Positions 17,351 through 26,475 of a stretch of DNA of 64,000 nucleotides are shown here, in pieces. How positions within the stretch are numbered: the first letter of the stretch is position 1; every line of letters begins with the position of its first letter. Below the pieces are notes generated by a model, which made no database searches, was not told where the DNA came from, and worked only from the letters and a program-made list of their open reading frames with translations. This stretch comes from Prado023 sp963774745 (GTDB lineage Bacteria; Actinomycetota; Actinomycetes; S36-B12; CAIYMF01), in NCBI GenBank assembly GCA_963774745.1, contig CAVZGE010000005.1:165522-229521 (forward strand), written 5' to 3'. The position numbers and the translations under genes are program-made.

Positions 17351-20300
17351 TCACCGGCAGGCGGGGGCGTAGGGGATCGTGGGCAGGAAGCGGGCCCATT
17401 CAGCCTTGGTGAGTTCAATCGTGGTGAGTTTGCGTGCCGCTACCTGGCAGGCGGCTGACTTCCACTGCTCTGGGTCCATCTCGATGGAGGCGAGCACGCT
17501 GCCGGTTCCGACGAGCAGCTGGTGCTCTTGCCCGGCGGTCACTGCGAACGCGTCGGTGGGCGCCTCGGTGTCCAGGGGCAGGTCGGCGACGGCGACTCGC
17601 GTTTGGGCGTCGAGCACGCTCAGGGAGCGGGGGTGTGAGATGACCAGCCACCGGCCGTCCTCGGTGTAGGCCATCCTGGTGAGGTCGCGCAGGCCCGGGA
17701 CCAACGATCGGCTCAGCACGTTCCCGGTGGCCAGATCCCACTCCATGAGGTACTCCGGGCTGGCGGCTATCAGCCGCTGGCCGTCCGGTGAGAAGACGAC
17801 CGAGGACGGCGGGATCTCGAACATCGGCAGTTGCATCGTCCATCGCCGCAGGGCCAGGTCGTAGATCATCACGAAGCCTTGGTAGTCGCTGTATGCCACT
17901 GCGACCTTGCTCCCGTCGGGCGAGAACGCCACCGCCCTGGGCGTCGGCGTGATCGGGTAGACAGCGTTGCTCCTTGGCTCCTGGTACTGCATGCCGGTGA
18001 GGTCCTCGCTGAGCTGGACGGCGTGTGTGCTGAGGTTCCAGACGGTGAACGTGCTCGTCACGGGGTGACTGTCCGGGACTCCTTCGTTGAAGGTGTTGCC
18101 GACTGTCGCCAGGGATCGGCCGTCGGGGGAGACGGCCAGCCATGAGGTCGGGATGTCATCGCGTGACCAGAGCACCTCACGCCCGGGCAGGGACCACAGC
18201 CTCAGGTGGCCCACCCGGTCGGCGGCGATGACCGCCGTCCCGTCCGGGGTCAGGGCGAGGGCGGTGACCTGCCGGCCAGCGGCCATCGCGGGTCCCCGGT
18301 CGCGGCTTCGGTAGGGCCCGAGGGTGAGTTTCTCCCCGATCTGCTCGAGAGTGGCCGCGTCGCGGATGGTGACCCGCCCGTTGTCCTCGCCTTGCGCGAT
18401 CAGGCCTGCGGCGGCATCGAGGGCATGGATCGGTGCGGTCGCCACCTGTTTCGCCACTGGTGACAGGGCCGCCAGGTCGTAGCGGGCGATGCTCCCGGTG
18501 ATCGACTCGCGCATGAGGCCGTGCTCGCCCACGAACGCCAGGACCGACACCCGGTCCGAGCCCGAGTTGAGCATCACGAGCTCCAGCGGATCCAGCGAGT
18601 ACACCTCACTGGTCCCGTTCAGGCGTCCGATGGCGAATCGTTGTCCCGTCGGTGACCAGGCCACGACGGTGACCGGGGACTGCCCGGGGATGGCGTGCAG
18701 GACCTCGTCGTCTGCCACACGTCGAACTTGGACCGGACCTTCAGCATCCCCGACCAGTAGCTTGGTCCCGTCGGGGGAGATGGTCATGTGCGACAGGCCG
18801 CTGCCCGGGCGGGCGAGGGATGCCGGACCGATGAGCTGCGCCTGCCTCAGGTCGACGACCACCCCGGCGAGTGGCCGTACCATCGGGGACGTCCACCCGG
18901 TGAACATGACCGCGGCCCGGTCGCCTGCGGTGCTGAATGTTGCCCCGACCAGCACAGCCCAGTCGGCGTCGTGACGGGTCAGTCCCGGGATGGGCACAGA
19001 CTGCGGGCCGACCCAGCTCTCGCCTTGTCGGTGCCAGATGCGCACCTGCCCTTCGAGCACCGAGACGAGGGTACGTCCGTCGGGTGAGATGCGAAGCCGG
19101 TCCGCGGGACCGTCCTCGTTGTCCCAGGAATGGCCCTTCGCTCCCGGCACCTGCTGCCGAGGGCCCGCGGGGTCGCCACTGTCCACGGCGATCGGGAGCA
19201 ACCCGACAGAGGTCTGCTCCCTCGACGGGTCGGCGGCCGTTGGCCGGGGGCTGTCGCTGACGACCGCCACCCGTCCACGCTCGATGAGCCCGGTCGGGTA
19301 GGGAGCCCCGGTGGTCTCCCACCACGGGTGCAGCGATCCGTAACGGCTGATACCGGTCGTCGTGTCCACGAGGTGCAAGTCGTCCTCGAGCGAATCCCGG
19401 TGCAGCAGGACGCGCCCGTCCGGGGTGAACGCGTGGTCGAAAGTATCAGGGTTCGGTCCCTCCGCTGCCTTCGCAAGCCCCGTCAGGCCTCGGGCGTTCA
19501 TCAGGCTGTTGAGCAGGGCTCCTTGAGTGGTGGAGTTGTCCGAGATCGCCACGGCCTGACGCGCCAGGAGCAGCCCAAGGCCGGGGTTGGGCTCATTGAG
19601 CGCCGTCCCGGACAGTCGGGCTCCGACGGCTTCGGTCGCTGCCGCGTCGGCACGGCTCCCTTCGGCCGCCGCCAGGGCTGCTTCGTCCGACGCCCGGGCC
19701 GCCTCGCTCTGGGCACGCCGGCCATTCAGGCCGGCAACGGTGCCCGCCAGGAACGCGATCGCCAAGAGGATGATCGCGGCGGCCAGTGCGCCGCGCAGCT
19801 GCCGATTGCGCCGCACTTGGCGGAGGCGTTCGGCGTCGGCGGTTGCGGTGGCGGTGGTGAGGAAGTCCTCCTCCAGGGGGGCGAGCACTGGGTGGGTGCG
19901 GTCCACCCATTCGCGCGCGGCGGCCAGCCGGGCGCCGCGGTAGAGCTCGTCGTCGGGGCGTCCCAGGGTGTCCCAGGTGTCGGCGGTGACCTGCAGGTGG
20001 GCCAGGATCCGTTGGCCGTCGACGTCCTCGTCGAGCCAGGTGCGCAGCCGGGGCCACGCGCGGACAAGGGATTCGTGGGCGATCGTGGCGCTGTCCTGGG
20101 AGACGGTGACGAGCCGGGAGCGCACGAGCAGGTCGAGCACCCGGGGGGCCTCCGGTGAGCCGGCGAACACCCGGGTCGGCACCCGGGCGACGACCGGCTC
20201 CCCGGCGGGGGTGGGGGTGACCAGGCGCAGGAGCACGGTGCGCAGGACGTCGCGGTCCGTGGGGGTCAGGGAGTCGTGGAGCCGTTCGGCGGACTGGGCG

Positions 20301-21763
20301 ACCGCGGAGTGGATCCCGCCGGTGGCCCGGTACCCGTCGACGGTGAGCACGGTGCCGTCGCGATGTTCCCAGGTCTCGGCCAGGGCGTGGGACAGCAGCG
20401 GCAGCCCCCCGGGGGCCCCGGCCACGTCGCGGACCAGCACGTCGACCAGCCCCGGTTCGAGGATCAGGCCGACCAGCCGGGCGGGTTCCTCGATCGCTGC
20501 CCGCAGCTCCTCCTCAGTCAAGGGGGTGAGCAGCAGCAGACCGCGTTCAGCCAGCCGCGACAGTGCGGGGCTCTCGGCCAGCCAACCGAGGTAGTCCGCG
20601 CGCAGGGTGGCGACCACCCGGGTCCCGGCCTCGACCCGGGCGGCCAGCCGGTCGAGGAACCCCCGGGTGACCTCCCGGTCGGCGTGGTGGGCGAACACCT
20701 CCTCGAGCTGGTCGACGACCAGCAGCGCACCCGGGTACTGCCCGGCGATCGCGGTGGTCAGCGCACCCAGCGGGTCCGGGCCAGGGGTGAGCACGCTCGC
20801 GGGGTGACCGGCCCGGGCCATCGCGGGCACGATCCCTGCCCGGACCAGCGACGACTTCCCCGAACCAGACGGGCCGACGACCAGCAGCAACGGGAACTCC
20901 TCGAGCCGGCGCACAGCGTCGGCGACGACCACGGAGCGCCCGAAGTAGAAGTCGGCGTCGGAGGCGTCGAAGGGTCGCAATCCCCGGTACGGGCAGGTCG
21001 CGCTCGACCCGCCGATGCGGTTCGGCACGTCGAGCAGGGACGGGTCCTGGGCCAGGATCCGCGCCTCGAGCTCGACCAGCTCCTGGCCGGGGTCCAGCCC
21101 GAGCTCGTCACGCATCGTGCGCCCGGCGCGACGCAGCACGTCGAGGGCCTCCCCCTGCCGCCCGGTGCGGTACAGCGCGGTGGCCAGCAACGCCCAGCGC
21201 CGCTCCCGGAACGGCTCCCGGGCCACCAGCGGACGGGCCTCCGCCGCAGCGTCGACCGCCCGCCCCGCAACCAGGTGCGCCTCGACCAGGTCCTCCTCGA
21301 CCGCGCGGCGCACGTCGAGCAGCCGCGCCCCCTCGGAGCGGGCCCGGTCCCAGTCAGCCAGCTCCGGGAACGGCGGCCCCCGCCACAGCCCCAACGCCTG
21401 CTCGAACATGGTCGCCGCGCGCTGCGGCTCATTCAGGGCCAGGAACGACCGGCCGCGGGCCACCAGGCGCTCGAACTCGACAGTGTCCAGCAGCCCCTCT
21501 GGCAGGACGATGCGGTACCCACCGGCCGTGGTCTCGATCGCGGAGGACCCCACCGCCCGCCGCAGGCGCATCACCGACCCCTGCACGACCTTGCCCCACG
21601 TCTTCGGCGGCGCCTCGCCCCACAAGGCATCGGCCAGCACCTCGGCCGGCACCGCCTGCCCCGGCTGGACGCACAGGGCGCTGAGGACCGCCCGATCCCG
21701 GGGCGACAGAGCGCCGTGCATGCTCACCTCGGTGGGGCCCAGAAGCCGGATCGCCATCTCCAC
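17351..21763 (-). CDS. SARP/BTAD regulator fused to nSTAND1 NTPase and WD40-like repeats
   Basis: 1470 residues. Domains: OmpR-like winged helix (1-90; RLLGPTEVSMHG, LADALWGEAPPKTWGKVVQG), BTAD tetratricopeptide-like domain (~95-240; ALGLWRGPPFPELADWD), nSTAND1 NTPase (~255-640) opening CPYRGLRPFDASDADFYFGR with Walker A GPSGSGKSS and Walker B ALLVVDQLEEVF, a transmembrane helix (ALAAAIILLAIAFLAGTVAG), then WD40-like repeats recognisable by SPDGR/SPDGS turns to the end. The GTG at 21763 is chosen for AGGAGGT about nine bases upstream. Such proteins activate secondary-metabolite or stress genes; nSTAND1 also occurs in defence proteins. The membrane helix between sensor and DNA-binding parts suggests signalling from the envelope. 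Confidence 0.9.
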   Translation of the reverse strand: MEMAIRLLGPTEVSMHGALSPRDRAVLSALCVQPGQAVPAEVLADALWGEAPPKTWGKVVQGSVMRLRRAVGSSAIETTAGGYRIVLPEGLLDTVEFERLVARGRSFLALNEPQRAATMFEQALGLWRGPPFPELADWDRARSEGARLLDVRRAVEEDLVEAHLVAGRAVDAAAEARPLVAREPFRERRWALLATALYRTGRQGEALDVLRRAGRTMRDELGLDPGQELVELEARILAQDPSLLDVPNRIGGSSATCPYRGLRPFDASDADFYFGRSVVVADAVRRLEEFPLLLVVGPSGSGKSSLVRAGIVPAMARAGHPASVLTPGPDPLGALTTAIAGQYPGALLVVDQLEEVFAHHADREVTRGFLDRLAARVEAGTRVVATLRADYLGWLAESPALSRLAERGLLLLTPLTEEELRAAIEEPARLVGLILEPGLVDVLVRDVAGAPGGLPLLSHALAETWEHRDGTVLTVDGYRATGGIHSAVAQSAERLHDSLTPTDRDVLRTVLLRLVTPTPAGEPVVARVPTRVFAGSPEAPRVLDLLVRSRLVTVSQDSATIAHESLVRAWPRLRTWLDEDVDGQRILAHLQVTADTWDTLGRPDDELYRGARLAAAREWVDRTHPVLAPLEEDFLTTATATADAERLRQVRRNRQLRGALAAAIILLAIAFLAGTVAGLNGRRAQSEAARASDEAALAAAEGSRADAAATEAVGARLSGTALNEPNPGLGLLLARQAVAISDNSTTQGALLNSLMNARGLTGLAKAAEGPNPDTFDHAFTPDGRVLLHRDSLEDDLHLVDTTTGISRYGSLHPWWETTGAPYPTGLIERGRVAVVSDSPRPTAADPSREQTSVGLLPIAVDSGDPAGPRQQVPGAKGHSWDNEDGPADRLRISPDGRTLVSVLEGQVRIWHRQGESWVGPQSVPIPGLTRHDADWAVLVGATFSTAGDRAAVMFTGWTSPMVRPLAGVVVDLRQAQLIGPASLARPGSGLSHMTISPDGTKLLVGDAEGPVQVRRVADDEVLHAIPGQSPVTVVAWSPTGQRFAIGRLNGTSEVYSLDPLELVMLNSGSDRVSVLAFVGEHGLMRESITGSIARYDLAALSPVAKQVATAPIHALDAAAGLIAQGEDNGRVTIRDAATLEQIGEKLTLGPYRSRDRGPAMAAGRQVTALALTPDGTAVIAADRVGHLRLWSLPGREVLWSRDDIPTSWLAVSPDGRSLATVGNTFNEGVPDSHPVTSTFTVWNLSTHAVQLSEDLTGMQYQEPRSNAVYPITPTPRAVAFSPDGSKVAVAYSDYQGFVMIYDLALRRWTMQLPMFEIPPSSVVFSPDGQRLIAASPEYLMEWDLATGNVLSRSLVPGLRDLTRMAYTEDGRWLVISHPRSLSVLDAQTRVAVADLPLDTEAPTDAFAVTAGQEHQLLVGTGSVLASIEMDPEQWKSAACQVAARKLTTIELTKAEWARFLPTIPYAPACR

Positions 21764-21930
21764 GGCCCACCACCTCCTGACCCCTGTCCTTGGAGTGTGG
21801 GCGGGGTCCGGGGTACGGGTCAAGGCCCTTGATACCGGACCGTTACCGCACCGAGGGGCGTCCCGTTACCGCCCGTGCGCAACCTCGAAGTGCCGGCCCC
21901 ACCCCCGGGGCCCCAACGAAGGAACCAGCT

Positions 21931-22257
21931 ATGACCACCACCGCACAACAGGGCCGCACCTCAATCGCCACCGGCCAGTCCGACGAGCGCCGCGCCCTGC
22001 CCAAGGCGCTCATCGTGGCCCTCATCACCCTTGCCGCGCTCGCCCTTGCGGTCGTCACCTGGCAGCTCACGGCCACCACCAGCACGACAGCGCCGGTCTC
22101 CCAGGCACCCAGAGCCGCAGCCGACCAACTGGCCCCGTACCGTCCAGGCGGCTCGGTCTACCAGCAGCAGGTCCCCAGGGCCGCAGCCGACCAACTGGCC
22201 CCGAACCGTCCGGGCGGCTCGGTCTACCAGCAGCAGGTCCCCAGGGCCGCAAACTGA
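21931..22257 (+). CDS. Small single-helix membrane protein with 22-residue C-terminal repeats
   Basis: 108 residues: basic N-terminus, one helix (ALIVALITLAALALAVVTW), then repeats starting PRAAADQLAP and ending GGSVYQQQV: two full copies differing at one position (Y/N) plus a third start (PRAAN-stop). At the DNA level this is a near-perfect 66-base tandem repeat, so unit number may vary between strains. GAAGGAA precedes the ATG. Divergent from the SARP gene (168 bases apart) and followed by a strong hairpin. The tail should lie outside the cytoplasm. No known function. Confidence 0.75.
   Translation: MTTTAQQGRTSIATGQSDERRALPKALIVALITLAALALAVVTWQLTATTSTTAPVSQAPRAAADQLAPYRPGGSVYQQQVPRAAADQLAPNRPGGSVYQQQVPRAAN
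22114..22254 (+). repeat. 66-base tandem repeat within the small membrane-protein gene
   Basis: Two copies of a 66-base unit and the start of a third, encoding the PRAAADQLAP...VYQQQV segments. Copies differ by only a few bases, so the duplication is recent. Confidence 0.8.
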
Positions 22258-22266
22258 CCCCACCCT

Positions 22267-22313
22267 CCGGTGGGTCGCCGCACCCGGACCTACGGCCGGA
22301 GGCGACCCACCGG
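22267..22313 (+). terminator. Strong hairpin after the repeat protein
   Basis: Perfect 13-base stem CCGGTGGGTCGCC / GGCGACCCACCGG with a ~21-base loop, beginning ten bases after the stop codon. There is no U-tract, as usual in high-GC actinobacteria. Confidence 0.75.
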
Positions 22314-22353
22314 GCGCGCGAGGAACGCCGGGTCCGGCGGTCCCCAACCGTCG

Positions 22354-22359
22354 TAGCCT
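22354..22359 (+). promoter_or_regulatory. -10 box of a leaderless promoter (TAGCCT)
   Basis: TAGCCT lies six bases before the ATG at 22366 and there is no ribosome-binding site, so transcription should start at or next to the start codon. Confidence 0.55.
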
Positions 22360-22365
22360 GACTTC

Positions 22366-23175
22366 ATGGCGCCAGTGTCACGGGACCAGGACCAGCCGGC
22401 CGCGGACATCCGGGATCGGTGCTGGGCCGCCGACACCGAGTTGCGCCTGATGCAGGGCACGGGTGCACCGCATCGCGCGATCGCCAGGTTCGGCCCCATC
22501 CTGGCCATCGACATGGGGGCGCCCCAGCCATGGGCGATCCAGGCCAGCCCGGGTTGGAACGATGTGGAGCCAGAGCATGCACACGCCGCGTTCCACTGGT
22601 GCGCCGAGCGCGGCCGGGACCACGGCTGGCGGGTCTGCCTCCCCGAGGCACGCATCGGGGAGCCGCTCTGGGATGCCTTCGTGCTCAAGGATCGGATCCC
22701 GATGTTCGCCGCCGAGCCGGCCGACCTCGCGGAGCTCGACCAGTCCCCGGTCATGGATCTGGTCCTGGATGACGACCCGTCGTATGAGTCGATCGTTGCC
22801 GCCTACGGAGGGTGGATGTCCGACGATGCCCTGGCGCGGATCCTCGTCGTTCCCGGTGACCTCGCTCGACCTGGGCGTCGGTTCATCGTCGGCTCCATAC
22901 GGGGACGCCCGATCGGGTGCGCCTTCGTCTGGTGGGCCGGCGGCACCGGCTACCTATCCGGGATAGGGGTGCTGCCCGAGCTGCAGAGGCAGGGCTTCGG
23001 TCACGTCCTGACCTCCGCTGCAGCTCGGTTGGCTGCGATGGGGCCCAGCGACGGGGACAGGCCTGATCTCGTCTGGATGCATGCCACGGCCGAGGGGGCC
23101 GCGCTGTACTCCCGGATGGGCTTCCGGCTGGTGGACACCGAGGTCCAGGTCGGCTTCCAATCCACTTCCGCCTGA
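22366..23175 (+). CDS. GNAT-family acetyltransferase
   Basis: 269 residues. The C-terminal GNAT domain shows LSGIGVLPELQRQGFGHVLT (acetyl-CoA-binding R/Q-x-x-G-x-G/A) and the closing LYSRMGFRLVDTE. The first ~120 residues (AIARFGPILAIDMGAPQPWA) form a degenerate companion domain, as in other two-domain GNATs. Apparently leaderless. Substrate unknown; it is one of five GNAT genes in the window. Confidence 0.85.
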   Translation: MAPVSRDQDQPAADIRDRCWAADTELRLMQGTGAPHRAIARFGPILAIDMGAPQPWAIQASPGWNDVEPEHAHAAFHWCAERGRDHGWRVCLPEARIGEPLWDAFVLKDRIPMFAAEPADLAELDQSPVMDLVLDDDPSYESIVAAYGGWMSDDALARILVVPGDLARPGRRFIVGSIRGRPIGCAFVWWAGGTGYLSGIGVLPELQRQGFGHVLTSAAARLAAMGPSDGDRPDLVWMHATAEGAALYSRMGFRLVDTEVQVGFQSTSA

Positions 23176-23209
23176 CCTGCGCCGAACCCGTTGCTGGGGG
23201 AGCGCTGGG

Positions 23210-23686
23210 TCAATCCGCCACTTCGACTGTCGTGATGACTGTGCCGTCGGAGTTCTGATAGATCCATTTCACGACCGGATCATCAATGCCCGCCCTGCTC
23301 ATCTCCGGGAGTATGACCTGGTTCGCCATCGTCTCGAGCGTGCCCTCCATCGACGCGACGTTGCCTCGGGCCTGCGCTGCGTCCAGTTGGTTGCGGAAGG
23401 TGTACCTGTAGACCACGGTACTTGAGCCCTCTGCTTCCAGCGAGAAGTTGCTGTAGATGTCCGAGTAGCGATCAACCTCGGCCATGGCCGCAGGCCTGGC
23501 GGCGGCAATGAACGACTGCAAGGGGTCGGCAACCGACGTGACAGGCGCTTCGGCGCTGTCCTGCGAAGGCGTTGTTGTGGCGGTTCCCGAAGCGCAGGCC
23601 GACAGCCCGAGCGCCAACGCCACCCCAACGAAGGAGAGAGCAATTCGGGTGGGGGTCGATGCGGACGGGGGTTGCGTGGTTCTCAT
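23210..23686 (-). CDS. DUF4854-like lipoprotein
   Basis: 158 residues with a lipoprotein signal: TRIALSFVGVALALGLSACAS, lipobox LSAC, cysteine lipidated at the outer membrane-face. The mature part (VADPLQSFIAAARP, then STVVYRYTFRNQLDA) matches the DUF4854 pattern of actinobacterial and firmicute lipoproteins of unknown role. ATG at 23686 follows a GGGGGG stretch; an upstream in-frame ATG at 23713 is possible. Confidence 0.8.
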   Translation of the reverse strand: MRTTQPPSASTPTRIALSFVGVALALGLSACASGTATTTPSQDSAEAPVTSVADPLQSFIAAARPAAMAEVDRYSDIYSNFSLEAEGSSTVVYRYTFRNQLDAAQARGNVASMEGTLETMANQVILPEMSRAGIDDPVVKWIYQNSDGTVITTVEVAD

Positions 23687-23831
23687 GGCTACGGGATACC
23701 CCCCGCTCATCATGAGTACACGTCCCCATACGTCACACGCATCCCGGGACCTTCGGCACAACCTGCGGCCGGAGGTGCTCAGCAGACGCCCTCGACGTCG
23801 ACGGCACGTTCCCCGACGAAACCGGGCCGGG

Positions 23832-24593
23832 CTACCTGACCGTTGTGGAGTGTGCCCGCATGAGCACGTCCAGGTCGCGAACGGCGTACCTGTGGTGCTC
23901 CCATTCCTCTTCGAGGATGGTGCGCAGGCACGAGAGGACAGTCTCGGGGTAGTCGGGGGCGTGCGGGTTGTTCCGCGGCGCCGCGAGGTCCTCGGAGGTG
24001 ACGTCCGCGATGTAGCGGCGCACCATGGCCTGCCGGTCGGCTCGAGCGTCGAGGACGTCGCTGAACGAGGGCGGCTCGGCGGAGAAGTCCGACGCGTCGA
24101 AGGCAGGGCTGTCGTCGTCGTTGGGCAGGCCGGCCGGGTGGTAGGGCTTCGCTCGTTCAAGGATCGCCCTGCCGAGCCAGGTGTCGGTCGCCATGACGAG
24201 GTGGCGCAGGGTCTGGGTGAAGGACCATTCGTCGGCCACGGACGCGTCAAGCGTGCCGGGTGGCATCGCCAGGGCCCGGCTGAGAGTGGCCTGCCATGTC
24301 TGCTCGAGGGCGGCCCAGGCCGCTGAGAGACCGTCGGGGGTATGGGCGTCACGCAGCGCGCGTCCGGGGAAGCGGCGATTCAGCTCGGTGTCGACCAGTG
24401 GCACGACGTTGACACCGTTGACCAGCAGCTGGCCGTCACCTTCCAGCAGCCACGGGGACTCGATCTCCATGCCGGCGACCTCGCTCCCGCGCACGACAAC
24501 CCCACCGAAGTCGCAGCCGATGAACCGAGACCCGCGCAGGCTCTGGTCCCGGAAGGTCCTGTCCCGCATGCTCTCGGGCTGGTTCTCAGTCAC
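23832..24593 (-). CDS. DinB-superfamily protein with pentapeptide-like N-terminus
   Basis: About 253 residues. The N-terminal part (FRDQSLRGSRFIGCDFGGVV) has pentapeptide-like A/S-x-F/L spacing; the rest is a DinB four-helix bundle with metal-ligand histidines in EWSFTQTLRHLVMATDTWL and a late EEEWEHHRYAVRDLDVL. DinB proteins include mycothiol- and bacillithiol-dependent transferases, so a thiol S-transferase role is possible. GTG at 24593 with AAGG upstream is preferred over the longer frame. Confidence 0.8.
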   Translation of the reverse strand: MTENQPESMRDRTFRDQSLRGSRFIGCDFGGVVVRGSEVAGMEIESPWLLEGDGQLLVNGVNVVPLVDTELNRRFPGRALRDAHTPDGLSAAWAALEQTWQATLSRALAMPPGTLDASVADEWSFTQTLRHLVMATDTWLGRAILERAKPYHPAGLPNDDDSPAFDASDFSAEPPSFSDVLDARADRQAMVRRYIADVTSEDLAAPRNNPHAPDYPETVLSCLRTILEEEWEHHRYAVRDLDVLMRAHSTTVR

Positions 24594-24744
24594 CGATCGA
24601 CCTTGGCACAGGGCGGTGACACCCGCCAGTGGCCAGTGGCCCGAGCCCGTCTGTCCTGCCGAAGGCCGCGGGTCCCAGGCCAGCAGCCCGCTCGTGGGAG
24701 CGCGCAGTCGGGTGCTCCGGTGGTCGTGCAAGCTCACCGCGACC

Positions 24745-24775
24745 TAACGACTATCGTGGTTTACGATCATCGTTA
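24745..24775. promoter_or_regulatory. Nested palindromic operator before the DUF2975-HTH operon
   Basis: TAACGA-CT-ATCGT-GGTTT-ACGAT-CA-TCGTTA: both outer (TAACGA/TCGTTA) and inner (ATCGT/ACGAT) arms pair, a 31-base dyad about 20 bases before the start codon. The symmetry fits a dimeric HTH repressor, probably the operon's own regulator. Confidence 0.65.
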
Positions 24776-24796
24776 AGCCCATCATGGGGAGGAACT

Positions 24797-25450
24797 ATGT
24801 CCGAGCAGCCCACCGGCCGACTGGCCCGCACCGAGGCCGCTACCCGCACCGTTGTGCTCGACCTGCTCGGCGCGCTGATCCTGCTCGGGTCGATCGGGGC
24901 GGCGGTGGCCGCGGTCGTGCTGCCGGCCAACCAGCTGACCCAACCCGGCGGGGCCACCCGCGTGGAGCTCAGCGCCGAGGCGCAGGGGCAGGCCGTGGCC
25001 GCGATCACCGGCGTCCCCCAGGGGTCGTGGCTGGAGTCCGTGCCCGACCTGTACTCGATGTCCCTGCACGTGTTCGAGCTGGGCTGGCCGCTGCGGCTGC
25101 TCGCCGAAGCAGGGACCAGTCTGCTGCTGGCCTGCCTGGCCGGCGCCGGGCTGCTGCTGTTCCGCACCCTGCGCACCATCCGCCTCGGTGCCCCGTTCGA
25201 CCCGGCCAACCCCCGCCGGCTGCGCATGATCGGCCTGCTGGTCCTCGTCGGCGGCCTCGGCGGTCAGGTCCTTGACGCACTCGCGCGGTTCGCCCTGCTC
25301 GACGCCGCCGGATCGGTCACCCCGAGCCCGATCGTCACCTCGGCGAGCTTGGACCTCACCTGGGTGGTCGCCGGCCTGGTGGCCCTGGCCCTGGCCGAGG
25401 CGTTCGCGGTCGGCCGGCGGCTCACCGACGACGTCACCGGCCTGATCTGA
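24797..25450 (+). CDS. DUF2975-family membrane protein
   Basis: 217 residues with four helices (LLGALILLGSIGAAVAAVVL; LRLLAEAGTSLLLACLAG; RRLRMIGLLVLVGGLGG; LDLTWVVAGLVALALAEAF). The FRTLRTIRLGAPFDPANPRR stretch before helix 3 is the family's signature. DUF2975 proteins are nearly always followed by a small Cro/CI-type HTH gene, as here. GGGGAGGAACT precedes the ATG. Function unknown; probably a membrane sensor or target of the HTH repressor. Confidence 0.88.
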   Translation: MSEQPTGRLARTEAATRTVVLDLLGALILLGSIGAAVAAVVLPANQLTQPGGATRVELSAEAQGQAVAAITGVPQGSWLESVPDLYSMSLHVFELGWPLRLLAEAGTSLLLACLAGAGLLLFRTLRTIRLGAPFDPANPRRLRMIGLLVLVGGLGGQVLDALARFALLDAAGSVTPSPIVTSASLDLTWVVAGLVALALAEAFAVGRRLTDDVTGLI

Positions 25451-25451
25451 C

Positions 25452-25692
25452 ATGCCCCCCACCCGCCGCCGAGGACCACCGCGTCGTCTGCCACATCGAC
25501 ACCCTGCTGGCCGCCCGCGGCATCACCCAGACCGAGCTCGCCGACCGGATGGGCCTGAGCCTGGTCAATCTGTCGATCCTGAAGAACAACCACGCGCGCG
25601 CCATCCGGTTCACCACCCTGACCGCCCTGTGCGACGCCCTCGACTGTCAACCGGGCGACCTGTTCACCGTCATCACCACCCAGCAGCCGTAG
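25452..25692 (+). pseudogene. Xre-family HTH partner of DUF2975, start-proximal frameshift
   Basis: A ~79-residue HTH_26-type regulator: EDHRVVCHIDTLLAARGITQ, TELADRMGLSLVNLSILKNN, then FTTLTALCDALDCQPGDLF. It has no start codon in its own frame; the ATG one base after the DUF2975 stop is in another frame, separated by a run of six C (25455-25460). Removing one C gives a normal MPPP-start. A homopolymer miscall is the simplest explanation. The protein likely binds the palindrome at 24745-24775. Confidence 0.8.
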
Positions 25693-25816
25693 GCATCAGG
25701 AGCCGGGCAGGTGCGACCACGGCCAGGCTGCGACCGCACAGTGTCGACGAAGGGCAGGCGGCCATCCGGCCACGTGCCCCATCGGTCAAGGTGCGGCCCA
25801 GCTCCCTGTGGGAGAC

Positions 25817-26470
25817 ATGTCCTGGCCGGAGTACCCCTTCATGGAGTCTGTGAAGGCCGGCGGGCGCGCGGTCGCCTCCGAGCGGGTCGGTGCTGGCCCG
25901 CCCCTGGTCCTTGTCCACGGTGCGGGCGATGACAGCCGCATCTGGAAACCGCAGCTTGCCGGCCTAGCCGACGGGTTCACGGTTGTGGCACGGGATGAGC
26001 CAGGAGCCGGCCGGTCCGCCTACCTGCCGGAGGGCTTCGAGCTGGCAGGGCTTCGCGGACGCGCTCGCAGCCCTCATGCGAACGATCGGGCTCGGGCGTG
26101 CACGACGCTGGCCTGTCCTGGGGTGGCACCGTGCTCGTCGATCTCCACCGTCGCCATCCGGCGCTCGTGCGACCCTGATCATGATCGACACCTACGCCGG
26201 CTGGAAGGGATCGCTGCCCGCGGACGAGGCGGCAGCGTGGGTTGCCGGCGCCCAGCAGATGCTCGCCGCGCCGTGCGAGCACGTCGACCCCGGACTTCCC
26301 GGGCCCTTCGCCGCCGATCCGCCACGGGACTTCGTGCCACTGCTGGCCGCCATCGCCGCCGACGTCCGGCCCGCCACCCTCCGTCGCCCGCTGGCCATCA
26401 TGGCCGAGCCGACCTGAGTGACCTACCGCCCAGAGTGACGCAGCCGAACGCCGCCTTCCAGTCCGCCAGG
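25817..26470 (+). pseudogene. Alpha/beta-hydrolase remnant with several frameshifts
   Basis: The 5' part reads well: GPPLVLVHGAGDDSRIWKPQ (oxyanion HG motif) and VVARDEPGAGRSAYLPEGF. Then the frame changes three times: GFADALAALMRTIGLGRA, next GLSWGGTVLVDLHRRHPALV (nucleophile elbow G-x-S-W-G-G), next TLIMIDTYAGWKGSLPADEA. Near 26410 another shift gives ADLSDLPPRVT, and the 3' part with the catalytic aspartate and histidine is absent. With at least four lesions and a lost end this is genuine decay. The ClC gene converges on it a few bases on. Confidence 0.85.
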
Positions 26471-26475
26471 CGATG

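Noticed and set aside
19130..21832. Long plus-strand frames opposite the SARP gene
   Set aside because: They mirror the codon periodicity of the real gene and show no domain or start signal.
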